Notes: a model not told the origin generated them from the letters alone. Counted from the stretch's first letter, positions 10,905 through 23,428 are shown. The stretch: DNA of 64,000 nucleotides from Sweltsa coloradensis (GCA_024449915.1 JAMZAV010005024.1:1-64000), one strand, 5' to 3'. Made by a program: numbers and translations.

Positions 10905-11242
10905 TGTTCATAGATAATACTGCACTGTGATATTATGGTCCGTAGACACATGTAAATTCATATGGTAATGTTCGTAGATGATACTGCACTGCGATATTAT
11001 GGTCAGGAGACACAATCATGTTACTTGAAACAAGAATAATCGTAGACGATACTTCACTGTGATATGATAGTCAGTAGACACATGCGAATTGAAACGAGAA
11101 TGTTCGTAGATAATACTTCACTGTGATATGATAATCCGTAGACACATGTAAATTGATACGAGAATGTTCGTAGATGATACTTCACTGTGATATTATGGCC
11201 CGTAGACACATGTAAATTGATACGAGAATGTTCGAAGATGAT
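10905..11242 (+). repeat. 64-bp satellite array, block 1
   Basis: The unit runs approximately GATGATACTGCACTGTGATA, TTATGGTCCGTAGACACATG, TAAATTGATACGAGAATGTT, CGTA (64 bp). About five diverged copies lie here. The array is cut at its right edge by a LINE and resumes at 12776. Confidence 0.92.
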
Positions 11243-11247
11243 GGAAA

Positions 11248-12084
11248 ATGTCGACTATTATACCAATACCCAAGAAACCTAATACTAACAAAGCTATTGA
11301 ATTCCGTCCATTGAACATGTTACCAATTTACGAAAAAATCCTTGAAATAACTGTACATAACCAAGTAAATACTTACTTAAATGAAAATAAGTTAATATGT
11401 GAACAACAATCTGGTTTTAGGAAAAATCACTCTTGTGAATCAGCAATACAACATGTAGTTACTGAATGGAAAGAAGAAATTGAACAGGACAAAATAGTTG
11501 TTGCGGTGTTTCTGGACCTAAAACGTGCATTTGAAACAGTTGATAGACATAAATTGTTAAAAAAACTAAGTAGACTTGGGATTATTGATAATGTACACAA
11601 ATGGTTTACTGAGTATCTGACTGATAGGAAACAAAAAGTTAAATTTAATCGAAAGTTCTCTGATGTTATAAATAGTAAGTATGGTGTTCCACAAGGGTCT
11701 GTGCTGGGACCCTTGTTGTTTTCAATATATATTAATGAATTACCTAAATTATTGCAATTTTGTTTGATAAATTTATTTGCTGATGACACTGTTATCTATT
11801 TGTCTGGCTATGACTTAAATACATTAATTGAAATACTAAATAGAGAGTTAAGACTAGTAACTGAATGGATGTCTGGCGATAATCTCAAATTAAATATTGA
11901 TAAATGTAAATACATGATCATATCTACCAATGCTAAGTTAAAAAGACTGGGTGTAAATACTAATAAGATAGAATTATATGGTGAAGTGATCGAACAGGTC
12001 ACTGAAATGAAATATTTAGGATTTGTTATTGATAATGAACTTAAGTTTGATAAACATATAAAATATATTGGTAAAAAAAATTAG
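11248..12084 (+). pseudogene. LINE reverse transcriptase domain (5' truncated)
   Basis: This 278-residue frame covers most of a LINE RT. It starts in the fingers (STIIPIPKK, then EFRPLNMLPIYEKILE), passes SGFRKNHSCESAIQ, FLDLKRAFETVD, then GVPQGSVLGPLLFSIYIN (motif B) and the catalytic box LFADDTVIY (motif C, FADD), ending with EMKYLGFVID. All usual RT motifs are present. The 'start codon' is just the first Met after the truncation. The frame is lost at about 12080 in a run of A residues and continues one frame over in the next piece, so a one-base indel separates them. Confidence 0.92.
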
Positions 12085-12625
12085 TAAAAAGATAGGATTT
12101 TTGGGACGCATAGGTAAGTCCTTGTCTATGTGGTCTAAACAACTAGTTTATAACACTATTATTCAGCCTCAATTTGACTACTGTGCCACACTGTTATTGT
12201 TAGCTAATAAATCAGACCTGTCTCTTTTACAAAAACTTCAGAATAGAGGAATGCGTATTATAATAGGATGTTACAAATATACACCAATATGTGCAATGCT
12301 CACTTACTTGGATTTTATGAATGTTGAAGAAAGGGTGCACTATTTGTCCTTAATCTTTATTTACAAAATGTTAAACAATATGCTGCCTGAATATTTAAAA
12401 TGTAAAGTTGTTATGGTAAAAGATATACATTCACACAGCACCAGGGCATGTTTTAATAATAATGTGTATATTGAATTTAGGGGCAAAAGCGCATCAATGA
12501 AGTCGTTATTTGTGAAGGGTATTAAACTTTATAATAAACTACCAAATAACATTAGGGAATCTGACAATGTTGGATCTTTTAAAAGAAAATGTAAATATTA
12601 TATTATGAAAGGTAAATACATCTGA
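12068..12625 (+). pseudogene. LINE ORF2 C-terminal domain
   Basis: This 185-residue piece continues the RT protein after the frameshift. It has the thumb and C-terminal signature of jockey/CR1-group LINEs: LVYNTIIQPQFDYCATL, LQKLQNRGMRIIIG, then LYNKLPNNIRES near the end. It terminates at a natural stop before the 3' untranslated tail. A related minus-strand fragment lies at 48224-48890. Confidence 0.88.
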
Positions 12626-12775
12626 TTGTTATTATTTTGTGAAGGGTCAGGGCTATACATTTGATAGTGTTGATTATGTCTGATTGTTCATTATTAAGAA
12701 TGTATAAAGCATATTATGTTCTGTATCGATAATAATAGCTGAACTCAGCTAATAATAAACGATTATTATTATTAT

Positions 12776-13381
12776 ATTACTGCACGGTGATATTATAGTC
12801 CGTAGACACATGTAAATTGAAACGAGAATCTTGGTAGATGATACTGCACTGTGATATTATGGTCCGTAGACACATGTAAATTGAAAGGAGAATGTTCCTA
12901 TATGATTCTGCACTGTGATATTATAGGCCGTAAAAAACATGTAAATTGATACGAGAATGTTCGTAGATAATACTGCACTGTGATATGATAATCCGTAGAC
13001 ACATGTAAATTGATACGATAATGTTCGTAGATGATACTGTACTGTGATATTATGGTCCGTAGACACATGTTAATTGATACGAAAATGCTCCTAGATGATA
13101 CTGCACTGTGATATTATGGTCCGTAGACACATGTAAATTGACACGGGAATGTTCGTAGATGATACTGCACTGTGATATAATGGTCCGTAGACACATGTTT
13201 ATTGAAATGAGAATGTTCCTAGATGATATTTCACTGTGATATTATGGTCCGTAGACACATGTAAATTGATACGAGAATGTTTGTAGATGATACTTCACTG
13301 TGATATGATAGTCCGTAGACACATGTAAATTGATACGATAATGTTCGTAGATGATTCTGCACTGCGATATTATAATCCATA
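12776..13381 (+). repeat. 64-bp satellite array, block 2
   Basis: Roughly nine to ten copies of the same 64-bp unit follow the LINE tail and stop at GATATTATAATCC, where the second LINE begins. Minus-strand open frames such as 12857-13066 are read-throughs of the repeat. Confidence 0.92.
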
Positions 13382-13436
13382 TTATATACATATTATAATC
13401 CTAGTCAGTCAAGTCGGTTCATAGTGGTTAGACCTG

Positions 13437-13952
13437 TTGGTGATCCGCTCCGTCAACATGGGCGTAGATGTGTGTGTATGGAGAGCCCGTATAGGAAGCT
13501 ACCGCCAAGGATATTTAAGCAAGTGCTTGCCGTTGTTTTCGACTTTTGACTTTTTTGTAAACTCAGTGTGTTCGATGTGCAACAATGCCCCAAGACTCCG
13601 TCATGGTTTTTCTATGTGTCAAAGTGGTATTTACATCTGTCTTCTCTTGATTTTGCTGTTGATTGGCGGGATCGAGCTTAACCCCGGCCCAGATACTGCA
13701 GGTAAACTTGATGAAATTATTGAACAATTAAAAAAGCTAGACGAAATTCAAGCTGACATTGATGAGGTTAAAAATGTTGTGATGCGATTGGAGACCAAGT
13801 GCGACCAATTAGAAGGCAAAGTTAAGACTTTGGAAGACAATGTAGTAACCCTTGAAGAAGAGAACGAGTCATTGAGACAACTAGTGCGGAAAATGGAAAA
13901 AACACAAGATTATATGGAGAACCAAAGTCGTCGTAATAATTTAATTTTTTGA
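13437..13952 (+). pseudogene. LINE ORF1 N-terminal half with 2A-like motif and coiled coil
   Basis: ORF1 proteins of APE-type LINEs bind element RNA. This 171-residue frame has a Cys-rich leader, a strongly hydrophobic run (IYICLLLILLLIG, residues 65-77) and then GIELNPGP (residues 78-85), a 2A-like ribosome-skipping motif. Residues 88-160 form a Leu/Glu/Lys heptad coiled coil (LEGKVKTLEDNVVTLEEE). The end, ENQSRRNNLIF, is the entry to the L1-type RNA-recognition fold. The frame stops in a run of six T at 13945-13950, and the second half continues one frame over. An indel in that run explains both pieces as one gene. Confidence 0.88.
13626..13691 (+). other. 2A-like ribosome-skipping sequence in LINE ORF1
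   Basis: A hydrophobic stretch leads into GIELNPGP, with NPGP encoded at 13680-13691. The family consensus is D-(V/I)-E-X-N-P-G-P, with skipping between the last G and P. Here the first position is G, not D; the E and NPGP are kept. If active, it would release a leader of about 84 residues from the coiled-coil part of ORF1p. Confidence 0.75.
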
Positions 13953-14578
13953 AGGGAGTGAACGAGGTGTCAGATGGTGTTGAAATGTGGAGTGACGTGG
14001 AGGTCAAGATCAAGAAACTAGTGAAAGACAAATTTAATATCGAACTCCATTCAGATGATATAGAACGTGCTCATCGCATATACAGACTTAACCGTGATAC
14101 CAAGTACCCGCGTGAGATTGTGGTGAAATTTACGTCTTTTAAAATGCGTGAAAGTGTGTGGAGTGCTAGGTCTAAGTTGAAGGGGTCTCAATTCATCTTA
14201 CTAGAAGACTTCTCTTATAAAACTATCGAGAAGAGAAGAATCTTAGTTAAAGAAATGTTTAAAGCTAGAGATAATGACCAGAAAGCAGTTGTTGTGTTTG
14301 ACAAACTAAAAGTGGACGGGATGACATACATAGTGGATGAAGACTCTGGTTGTGTTGTTGAGCTTGGCGCATTCAAATCGCAACATGTCAGTGATGAAGA
14401 CGAAATCTCTCCTCTACCCGACAACACTAGTCAGTCAGTCGCACTGAGTGTAGCTCGTGCGAATGATTCACGTAAACCGGGCGGTCCGAATCAACCTACG
14501 AGGTTCTCCTCGCGGACGAGGGGAAACAACAACAACAGAGGTCGTGGTCGTGGCAAGGTGGCAGATAGGCACGAGTAA
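13949..14578 (+). pseudogene. LINE ORF1 C-terminal half (RNA-binding)
   Basis: About 209 residues continue ORF1 after the T-run frameshift. Sequence such as IKKLVKDKFNIELHSDDIERAHRI and REIVVKFTSFKMRESVW has the pattern of the L1-type ORF1p RNA-recognition and C-terminal domains, which bind single-stranded nucleic acid. The tail is acidic, then Asn/Arg/Gly-rich (RGNNNNRGRGRG), a likely extra RNA-binding tail. It ends at a stop 28 bp before the Gypsy LTR. Confidence 0.85.
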
Positions 14579-14606
14579 AGGATCAAGTTAATGTTGTTGA
14601 TAGTCT

Positions 14607-16695
14607 TGTGATACTCAAGCCCTAAAAGTTGCCCGACTCTGGACTTGGCCGACTAATTTACATTGATATTTTCGATTACTAGCTCAGACATTAAAGCACA
14701 AAAACTCATTAAAGAAAATTAATTTTTACTAATTATTCTCACAATAATTAATTAATTAATCACCTGAAAATCCTGTCATAAAATACACGTCCTTACATTC
14801 AGCCTAATCCTACCTTACTTCCTTGCGGTGGCGGGATACTTGCCGTCGGAACTCAGCTAGCCCTCCGAAGCGACGATAACAATGCCTACGTCCGGTTAAC
14901 CTCAGGGTAGGAATTGTTAGGGTGTCTAACTACTGGAAAATATACTGCATGGATGTTGAACAATGTCTAGTTCACTATTGACAATTTCAATATGGTGATA
15001 CAAACTTTCTTACTAATCTACCTGCCTAACGAGCTCGTGAATTCCTATTTCGACTGGACTATTACTAGATGAACAATACAACATTTTTTTTATGAAAAGA
15101 ATATCTTTAGTTTAAAAATACAAAAATGATAAATTGAACTGTCATTTGACAGGTACTTCACCTTCTGCCGTAGAATTGTTTTTAATCCAATTGTAGAGAC
15201 TTGATGATACGATGACACTATTTTTTATATGCGCACATTGACACTTTGTAGCACTATTCTTTATGTTGCACTATGGGAATACGGAGATTTATCTTGAGGC
15301 GGAACGATGATAAATACTGAAGGATTAATCCATTGACATGGGCGATGTCGGGAGTCGATCCACACTCCTAGGCATCCAACATCAGCTTACACGATCGGTC
15401 CTCCTTTAGACGAGAATTCTCGAAGATTCTATGTTGAGTGGTGTCAACAGACACACGTAGATTTTTATATTTATCGCTGATCAATGATTATGACTCGCTA
15501 CTTGTGATATATTGATTTTATTATGCGGATATGTGTAGCATTAGCGCCGCTACAGTTCGTAGAAACAATATTTACGTTGAAGAAAAACAGTCACTCTCGT
15601 AGAAACTTATCAATCAGCACTCCTGAGTGGTCTGATGACAACGAAGAATAATACAAAAAGTTTTATTATTATTATAGATTAACTCAGAGATGATATTTTC
15701 GACGACTTTAATGTTGATATGAACCACATTTGACATTGGTTGAACCGAAGGACTATACATTGATTACGCTGAACATGAACTGATTATACAATCACACTTA
15801 GAAAATTATTACACTTCAAATTACTTTTCCCGATTACTCAACTATTGGCTTTTACCACCACACTTCAACCCGAAAACCGAACCGAAATAAATAGAGGTTT
15901 CTGATTGCCACCCCGAAGCTTGTAGCAACCATCAACAATTTAAACCTTGCGCGGACGCCATAGCGGTACGTGGCTGAATCGATTGGCCTCCGCTCGAAGC
16001 CTGCACGTGAGTCGTGTTTGTTTTCACGAAAACACCAGTATGGACCCTCAATGACATGGTGAAGCCTCTCAGATTCTAGATTTGACCAATTATATACCCG
16101 AAACATCTTCAAAAACTGAACCACAGTCCCTGGGTTAAAAACTTGGATTAAGCCCTTGTCAAGCCATCTATTGGACTCACCCCTAACTATAGAAAGAAAC
16201 CACTCTCAAAAATACTGCGGTAGCAGCTACTCGGAATCAAAGAAACAATCTGTTATTTCGGTAGGTAACCAGTCAACACCTTTTTTTTTGAACAATAATC
16301 CGCCGACTAGCTGGCATCTGACGACTTACGATGCGCTCAAAGCTATACCCCCCCCACTCTGTCCAGACCCCTCTTTCTCCAAAACAATATGATTTCTATT
16401 CACCAATCCTTGAAACCCAATTACCTGAAAGGGCACTACGGCCTCTTGCGTTGAAATTTTAGACTTGAAATTTCGTTTCTAAATACTTCCAAGCCTTGAG
16501 TTTCGTTTTCGAGAGATTCATATTATTATTTTATTATTAATATGAGTTGTCTAATTAATGAAGCTGGCTTTATGCATGGCATGTATTAAGAAATATGATG
16601 ATTAATTAATTGGAGTAAACTTGAGATGCAAATTTTAGTATGCAAATGAATAAAAAATCAAAGGTTGAAGCAGCCTACGCTACCGAAACATCACA
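14607..16695 (-). repeat. Gypsy LTR 1 (3' outer)
   Basis: About 2.09 kb, unusually long for an LTR but matched in length and content by the other two. Compared with LTR 2 it has many scattered one-base insertions (for example runs of T and C near 16285 and 16350), which look like uncorrected sequence. Confidence 0.9.
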
Positions 16696-18255
16696 ATAAA
16701 CCCTATCATGGGAATAATTATATTAGAATTACATTCAATTACTCACTCTCCGTCAATAGCGAATGACAATGTTTGATTTTGTTTTTTTGTTTATATATAA
16801 AAGTACAAAAAGAAAATTGTAAAATTAATATTTACTAAGTTTCATTATAAACCCATTGTATGCATTTTTGGGGGTAGCCATTTTTGTATTACCTTTCACC
16901 TCATGTTACATTAGAAAAAAAAAATTCAAAATTGACAATTGAAAACCACAAAACAAAAAACTCACAAAATTTCTAAGTGCTAAGGTCTCTTAGGTGGAAC
17001 GGACTCTATAGCTTGCGGTTAAATAATCATTGTTTTACTTCCGCTGCTTCAAAACTACCCAGACTGGTCTCTTGGGCGAGGTCACCTACCTCCCCTTCCT
17101 CTCAGCTGTCATTCACTCGTCTTCCAGTGAGGATGCCTCAAACCCACACCCCTCCTGCGCATGCGCGCTCCATAAAGTCTGTTGCTGTCTGAGTGGTGTA
17201 ACAGAAATCGGACACACCCACCTAGGTGTCTGCTAGAAGAGTCTCTACATTGTCAACCACTTTCCCTTTCCGTCCGTCACCAAATATAATTCTCCTAGAC
17301 ATTTTTCTGGCTAAAACAATACAGAGATACATAAAAATAATCAATTTTGAAATGGTAAGTATAAACGTTCCCACAAAATTATTATTTTAGCTTTCTTCTC
17401 CTGGGTACTAGGTTCCTGTTCTAAATAATTGGACATTTATGTGTGTGTGCGAAATTGATACAAACATTCCTTCCACCCTCTCTTTGTTATTTATTTACGT
17501 CGCTGCGTTAACTCAAGGAAACACTACCGATTCGGTCCTTGCTATCTCACAAGTACATTATGTAAATAAAAGATTCCTTTTTGATAATGCAATCCACATT
17601 TACTTTAAATCATCAGCTACAATGATACGCTCCAGCAAATAAAGAAAAAATACTCCATAGCCACTGTAATCCCGGCAAAACCATAGCTGCTGCTTGCTTG
17701 CATCTCAGCCACGGGAAAAAGCCACACATTATTTATTTAATTTACGGCCTGGACGTTATCATACTTTTCCACTATGACATCTGATCTAGGAAACTACCCT
17801 CTCAAAAGGAAATTCCCACCAAAATTACGTTACTTACAGTAGCCTCTAATTCCCCAATGCTGACATAAACTAGTACTGAAATTAATTTTGCATACTACTT
17901 CAGGCTGACACACAACATCCTCTTAATCTATTTTATTTAGCACCCTCCGGGACCTACAAGTAATCACGGTAACAAATTTGTCATGTAGTCCTTATTACCA
18001 CCCTTCTCAGTAATTGCTTTCTACTTTATTTTTTACTCAAATTTGCACTTCAGGTGCAAACTTTCACCACACAAACAAAAATTAGTTCATTTCACTCCTT
18101 CTATTTTATGCACAGGTTGAATTAACATAAAACAAGTAGGGGACCAAACTACAAATTATACCAGAAAAATTGAACTCAGGCACAATAATATCTCGTTCCC
18201 TGATAATCGTATCAGTTGGGACACACACAATATTTTGTTCCTTTCGTTCACTACC
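16696..18255 (-). other. 3' untranslated region of Gypsy internal copy 1
   Basis: About 1.5 kb lie between the pol stop and the 3' LTR, with no open frame of note. The equivalent region 25599-27153 is similarly empty. An env gene would sit here in errantivirus-type elements, but no signal, membrane or surface-protein pattern is visible. Confidence 0.7.
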
Positions 18256-21200
18256 ATAGTGTTTACAGTTTTATATTCACAGTTGGGATCGGTTTACAGG
18301 TTAGGTGTTTAGGGTAAGGTAGGGCTTTGAGGTTTGACCACATTAAACACCCCCTTAGACACACCCCCTTCGCCAAACAATTAGTAGGCATTGTTACCGC
18401 CCACAGAGGCCACGTAAAATGGCCCTCAAAAAAGGCAACATCTTCTTGCACACTTTAAGCTGATCGATTCGAGACATTCAATGATTGTAATAACACCCGA
18501 TCACCTACCTTAAAAATCTTTCTTAGGGAAACTTATTCTCGTGTCTTAGTTTCGTTTTTTCTGCCTACTCAGTAGCTGATCATTAGCTAACTTTTTTTAC
18601 CTCATGCCGGTGTCTCTGCCACATATCATTCCTTGTGTAGACGTGAATAAGACTTGGGACTTAAGTTTTACTATTCTATTGTAATGTAACTCCAATGGAG
18701 TGTAACCTGTACTCTCATGATGTACGAATTAATTAGGGTTTCCACCTGGGGTATCCACTTGACCCAACTAGCATGGATTCTCTGCACAATAAAGTTCTCA
18801 AAAATACGGCCCATCCTATCAAACCCGTTTCTACTGGGTTCGACGCCGGGTTGCCTAATGGAACTATATACAACCTTTACACCTCTTTCTTCAGAAGCTT
18901 CGTTCCACTCTCTTGAAGTATTACTGGGTCCCATGATCCCACTTAATACCCGCTGAGGTACTTGCACCTGAGTCCAGGTATAGCCTAGCTTTGTGGCGAC
19001 AGCCACAAGATGTTTGTTGACAACGAGGATATATAAAGTAAACTAACTTTGAGAATACATTCAGGAACAACTAAAATATACCGCATATTATGCTGTCCAC
19101 CGTGGCAGAGGTCAAGATGTCAGTACTCCGCCAATCTGTCCTACCCCCTGGACGGGATTAGTGGTGCGTACGTCCCGTGTTCGATTCTAGTTTGATGTTT
19201 TGTCCTTGACAACGATTCACACCGCCCCAATAAACTTTCTGATTTAATTAGCTGATGTTGACTGTAAAAGCACTCTGCATAGCCATGATGCACTTTCTAG
19301 CCCCAAAAATGACCCTTGTTCTACATGTTACAAAATCTCGATTACTTGATTTATACAGCCTTAGGCAAACACAATTTCCACAAAGAAGACATTTTACGGA
19401 AAAACAGTTTTTTATCGTGAAGCTGAAAGTTCCACTAGGTCAGTACCTCCTTCTTTTCTAGCTGTGTGATAATCTTATTCCAATTGCTCATCTGCCTTTG
19501 ATAAAACATCTAATTCTTGAACAACCTTTCTAACTCAGGAGTAAACACTTTTAATCAAGGTGCAATGATTACGTCATGATTAGATTCTTGGAATCTCTTG
19601 AAGCTCTCCATTCGGATTTACAGGAAAATCTACCTTTAGTATGTCTGCCAAGACATTTAACGTTACAGGGCTATGGATAATCTTAAACTTGAATTGCGAA
19701 TGAAAGTATCCACCCTCGTCAACGTACTAGATTAGCAGCCTACTCCTCATGAGAAGGTCAGTGCCTTGTGATCCTGTAATTATCGTTAAACTCAGCCCCT
19801 AGGATGGAAAATTCAAACTCCATTAGACTCCAAACAACCGATAAAGTTCTTTTTCTGAACCGTTTGTAGTGTAGCTCTCACCCCTAAGACTCGAGATGCC
19901 TACACACGACCCGCTCTATCCCCTCTCGTCTATTGAAAAGAGAGTGACGCTCCTAGTCCTAGGTCGCTAGCATCGCATTCTTAAAAAGAACGGCCTATCG
20001 TATTGTGGAAACTTCAACTGTATCGTTGTAATGAAAAGTTTTTGTTACCTCTATGTAAAGCTGCTTCCGTTGTTGTTCTGTCCATACCCATTAAGCCTGT
20101 TTGAGTAACAAAACTCTTGTAACGCTGTTGTAGATTGTGCCGTACCGATCTGAGTACACCTGAAGTAAGAACATTATTCCTAGAAAACCTTAAGTGTCGT
20201 TGAATTTCTTTGGTCTAGGCCAATTATGAATGATCTCTAACTTCCTAGGATCCGGATCCCCCAATTCCCTGTTACTGAGAATATGTCCTAAACACGGTGG
20301 TAACTTGAACTGACAAAATTTGGACTATTTAAATTCACTGTGCATCCGCGTTTTCTAAGCGATCTAAAACAATGTCTACATTGCTGGATATGTTCTATAC
20401 GTTAAGATCGGGATAATAAAGCGTTCTACATAGACCCGAACAGGAAACTTTCAATATCAAATCCTAATACATGATTCAAAGCTCGTACAAACGATGCAAA
20501 CACTGGTATTTAACCCAAACGGTTAGAACTGTAAATGAATACACAATTCCTTGTGTTTTAAATGACACTAAAGGCTACTCTCCTTAGCTAAGGGTTAACT
20601 TGCCAATAACTCGCAATTAAATCTAATGAAGAAAATACTGAAGGTACCGAAACCCTGCAAACAACTCCTGGGTGGCCCAAGGACTCTCATGTTCTGCAAA
20701 CTAGCCGCCTATTCAAAATGCCGCGCGTCTAGACAAAACAGAAACGCACCCCCCTTCTTAGTGACTACCACCATCTGGGACTAATGTAGGGCTGTGCTCT
20801 CTCTATCACGGCCACATGTAACATCTTCTCAATTCTCTTTGTCAAACCGCCTCTTGTGAGCATAAGGTATCGGCTAATTTTTTTCAAAGAACCCTCATTC
20901 ACTTTTTATTTTTAGTTTACATTCGGGAAACCTTTTATATCCTTCCCCCCCCCCGAGTGTCTACTTGAAAACCTTCCTATGTTTTAAACAAAACATCCCG
21001 TTACGCAGTCTTTTCTCAGAATCTAACGATAACCATCGATTGTTTGATCTATCTTATCTACATCCGGTAGGGTACAACTAATTAAATTTTGATAACCAAT
21101 TGTTTCCCTCTAAATATCCTGAGTAACATGGTACAAAACTGTAGTAAACCCTCTATCTTCCTCTCTGGAACTTATGCATTTTACAAGGACTTGAATTTAC

Positions 21201-21655
21201 AATGCAATTATCAATTTTGATGATTTTAGATTTAAAGTCTATGTTAACGGCGTTCTCTGTCAACCAATCTATCCCAAGTATAACTTCCTTCACTAGGTTG
21301 GCAACCACTAAACAAATAGCCTTGGTCTGTATATCTCCGATCTGTACGTCCACAAATATTTGTTTAGTTACCTTTTTACTTCTTTTACTCGTCGCGCCGA
21401 GTACTGTGATCCCTACTACTGGTAGTGAAACTATTGACTACCCCCTATTTTTTAATACATCGTAAAACTCTTCGGATATGCAGGACACCTCACTACCCGT
21501 ATCAAGCAGCGCAGTTACCTCTGTCTTTTCTAGTTTTATTTCTACTGTTGGACAACTAGGAATCTCCTTCCCTCCTTCTTCTTTCCTTTCTTCTTCATCT
21601 AACAAAAACTCGCTCGGCTTCTGAAAGATCGACCTGACTTGAAGAGCGGCACAGT
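18256..21655 (-). pseudogene. Gypsy pol, internal copy 1 (heavily frameshifted)
   Basis: This region is collinear with the intact pol of copy 2 (27154-30464), but short indels every few tens of bases break every domain. Recognisable islands include the integrase core (18671-19006) and the protease-to-RT part (21153-21353). Many differences are inserted single bases relative to copy 2, such as a C run near 20945. The error pattern, with its sharp drop near 21140, suggests poor consensus sequence rather than slow decay. Confidence 0.85.
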
Positions 21656-23428
21656 TTAATGCAGGTTGGTCGGCTCCGCCCTGTTCCCCAACCCCACATT
21701 GTTTCCCGATCCTTGAGAAGTAACCTGTTCTCCGCTAGCTCTAATGGGTGTTGAACTCACGAGGTTAGGCCCTTGACTGTCACGATTTTGATTGTAGCGC
21801 GAATTTCTGTTGTCTGTTCTCCAGTTATTGTTATGATGACGCTCGGGTTGCACTTCCCTGTTCCCTAATGATTGATTATTATTTCTCCGGGGCGTCATAA
21901 ATGAAATGTTTTCACTCTCGTATAGTTTGAGTCTTTCGACCGTCTGTTCCACTGTCAGTTCCTTCCTAAGTAACACTACCTTCACTTCTTCTCGGAAATG
22001 ACTAATTAGCCTTCTTGCGAGAGCATTCTCTGTGATAGGACAAGTTAAATAGGCCGCTTGCCTGGCTAAGCGTTGCACATAGACTGACATAGACTCATTG
22101 CTGTACTGTGGGTATTTACCCGTGTAGATAAGCTGCACTAGATTATCTTGCTCGATCTCGTTCCAATATTTTCCCATGAAACCTGCCTTGAATTGAATGT
22201 AATTTCCGAATTCATTCTCTCTCAACCACAGTTTGACAGGACCCACACAACACTGTGTTGCCAAATTTAGCTTAGTCTCCTCATCGACCTTGTATAAACG
22301 AAACTTGTTTTCTAACATGCGGATAAACTCAACAGGGTGTAACCCACTAGCCTTGCAAGTTTGTATCCTCCACTGACGTAATTCTCCCTTGCCCATGACG
22401 TTTTTATGTTTGTATCCTCAGACACCCTATAGCCAGACTCACCCCCCGTTAGTTTCCTCACTTCCTCGATGATTTTTATCTTCATTTCCGGTATGTCCTG
22501 ATGACGCAATATCTCACGTGTTATTTTTGCCTCTTCTTTTACCTGTATTTTTATCTGGTTTCCCATGCCCTCTTCTACTTGATTAACTTGGTCTTGTATA
22601 CTGTCAACTTGTACTTTTAACTCTTTATTTTCTCTAACCTGTCTGTTCTGATTGTCTTTTACTTCGGTCATTGCCATGGTCACAGATTTTATTTTTTCCA
22701 TAGCAACTCCCTGGTGTACTATGCACTGATCTATTCTTTGTTTTTCTTCCTGAATGACCGTCTCTACTTTTTTGATTTTATTTTCGACATCTGTCTTTAC
22801 TTGAACGCATTGTTTACTGATTGTTTCTTCCTGTTTGTCAAATTTGACATTGAACTTCTGTTCTACCCCTACGAGATTTTTTTCTACCTGTTGGACTTTA
22901 TCCTGTACCTCTTCTATCTGCCCACTCGCATATTCCTTCTGATCCTGAATCTGTTTTTTCATCTCCTCTAACATGAGAGATTGTTGTTCTACCTGTCTGT
23001 CTAATGTCTGTTTAAACTCAGCCGATAAGTTATCTATTTTTTCATCTGTTCTTACCGCTTGTTCTTCTATAGCCTGTTTCAAATCACTCGCCCTTTATCT
23101 GCTTTTTCTGACTGTTCTTCTAATAACTCCTGCATCAATTTAAACATTCTTTGAAACCCATCCTCGTTTTCCTCTTTTTTTTTGTTCCCCTGATATTGCA
23201 CATCTGAATCGCTCTTTCCTAAACCTTCATCTGACATTCCCCCTCCTGCTCTGTTTCGTCTAGCGTGTTCACTACAAGACTTGGTGGTGTTATATTCATG
23301 ATTGCTTGACAGCTACTGTCATCTGGAAAGTTTATCATTGACAGATCCGTGGTTATTAAAGTAGTATCATCAGGCCCTCCTGTTTGATATCTCCTTGTTA
23401 CCTGAACTTCCTCTTCTATTCCTGCCAT
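21656..23428 (-). CDS. Gypsy Gag, internal copy 1 (with frame breaks)
   Basis: Gag would form the particle and package RNA. The start is the ATG at 23426-23428 (MAGIEEEVQVTRRYQTGG), next to the leader. A long coiled coil fills about 23080-22450 (QIEEVQDKVQQVEKNLVG and similar heptads). The capsid-type region follows (LHPVEFIRMLENKF, ALARRLISHFREEV; about 22340-21950). The tail is Asn/Arg-rich (RRNNNQSLGNREVQ) and lacks a CCHC knuckle. It ends at the TAA at 21656-21658. Frame breaks near 23085-23220 and 22390 separate three pieces. Pol follows in the -1 frame, so Pol is probably made by a -1 frameshift, though no clear slippery heptamer was identified. Confidence 0.8.

Larger units (their letters stand above)
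11243..12775 (+). mobile_element. 5'-truncated jockey/CR1-like LINE
   Basis: The element begins abruptly inside an RT coding region and ends in an ATT-rich tail (AATAATAAACG then ATT repeats) just before the satellite resumes. Only the RT and C-terminal part remains. Endonuclease and ORF1 are missing, as is usual for incomplete target-primed reverse transcription. The satellite unit is interrupted at GATGAT and resumes at about ACTGCAC. Confidence 0.9.
13382..14606 (+). mobile_element. 5' part of a second LINE (5' UTR and ORF1)
   Basis: The LINE begins within a satellite unit and carries ORF1. It is cut at 14606 by the Gypsy element and resumes at 34432 with the endonuclease start. The satellite that should follow its 3' end reappears at 37612. 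The interrupted unit reads ...TAATCC on the left and TAGACACATG on the right, consistent with one original satellite site. Confidence 0.85.

Noticed and set aside
10905..13381. CRISPR-like array of regular repeats
   Set aside because: There are no unique spacers. Units run head to tail, and the rest of the window is clearly eukaryotic.
22714..22971. Plus-strand hydrophobic protein of 85 residues
   Set aside because: It is the reverse-frame shadow of the Gag coiled coil.
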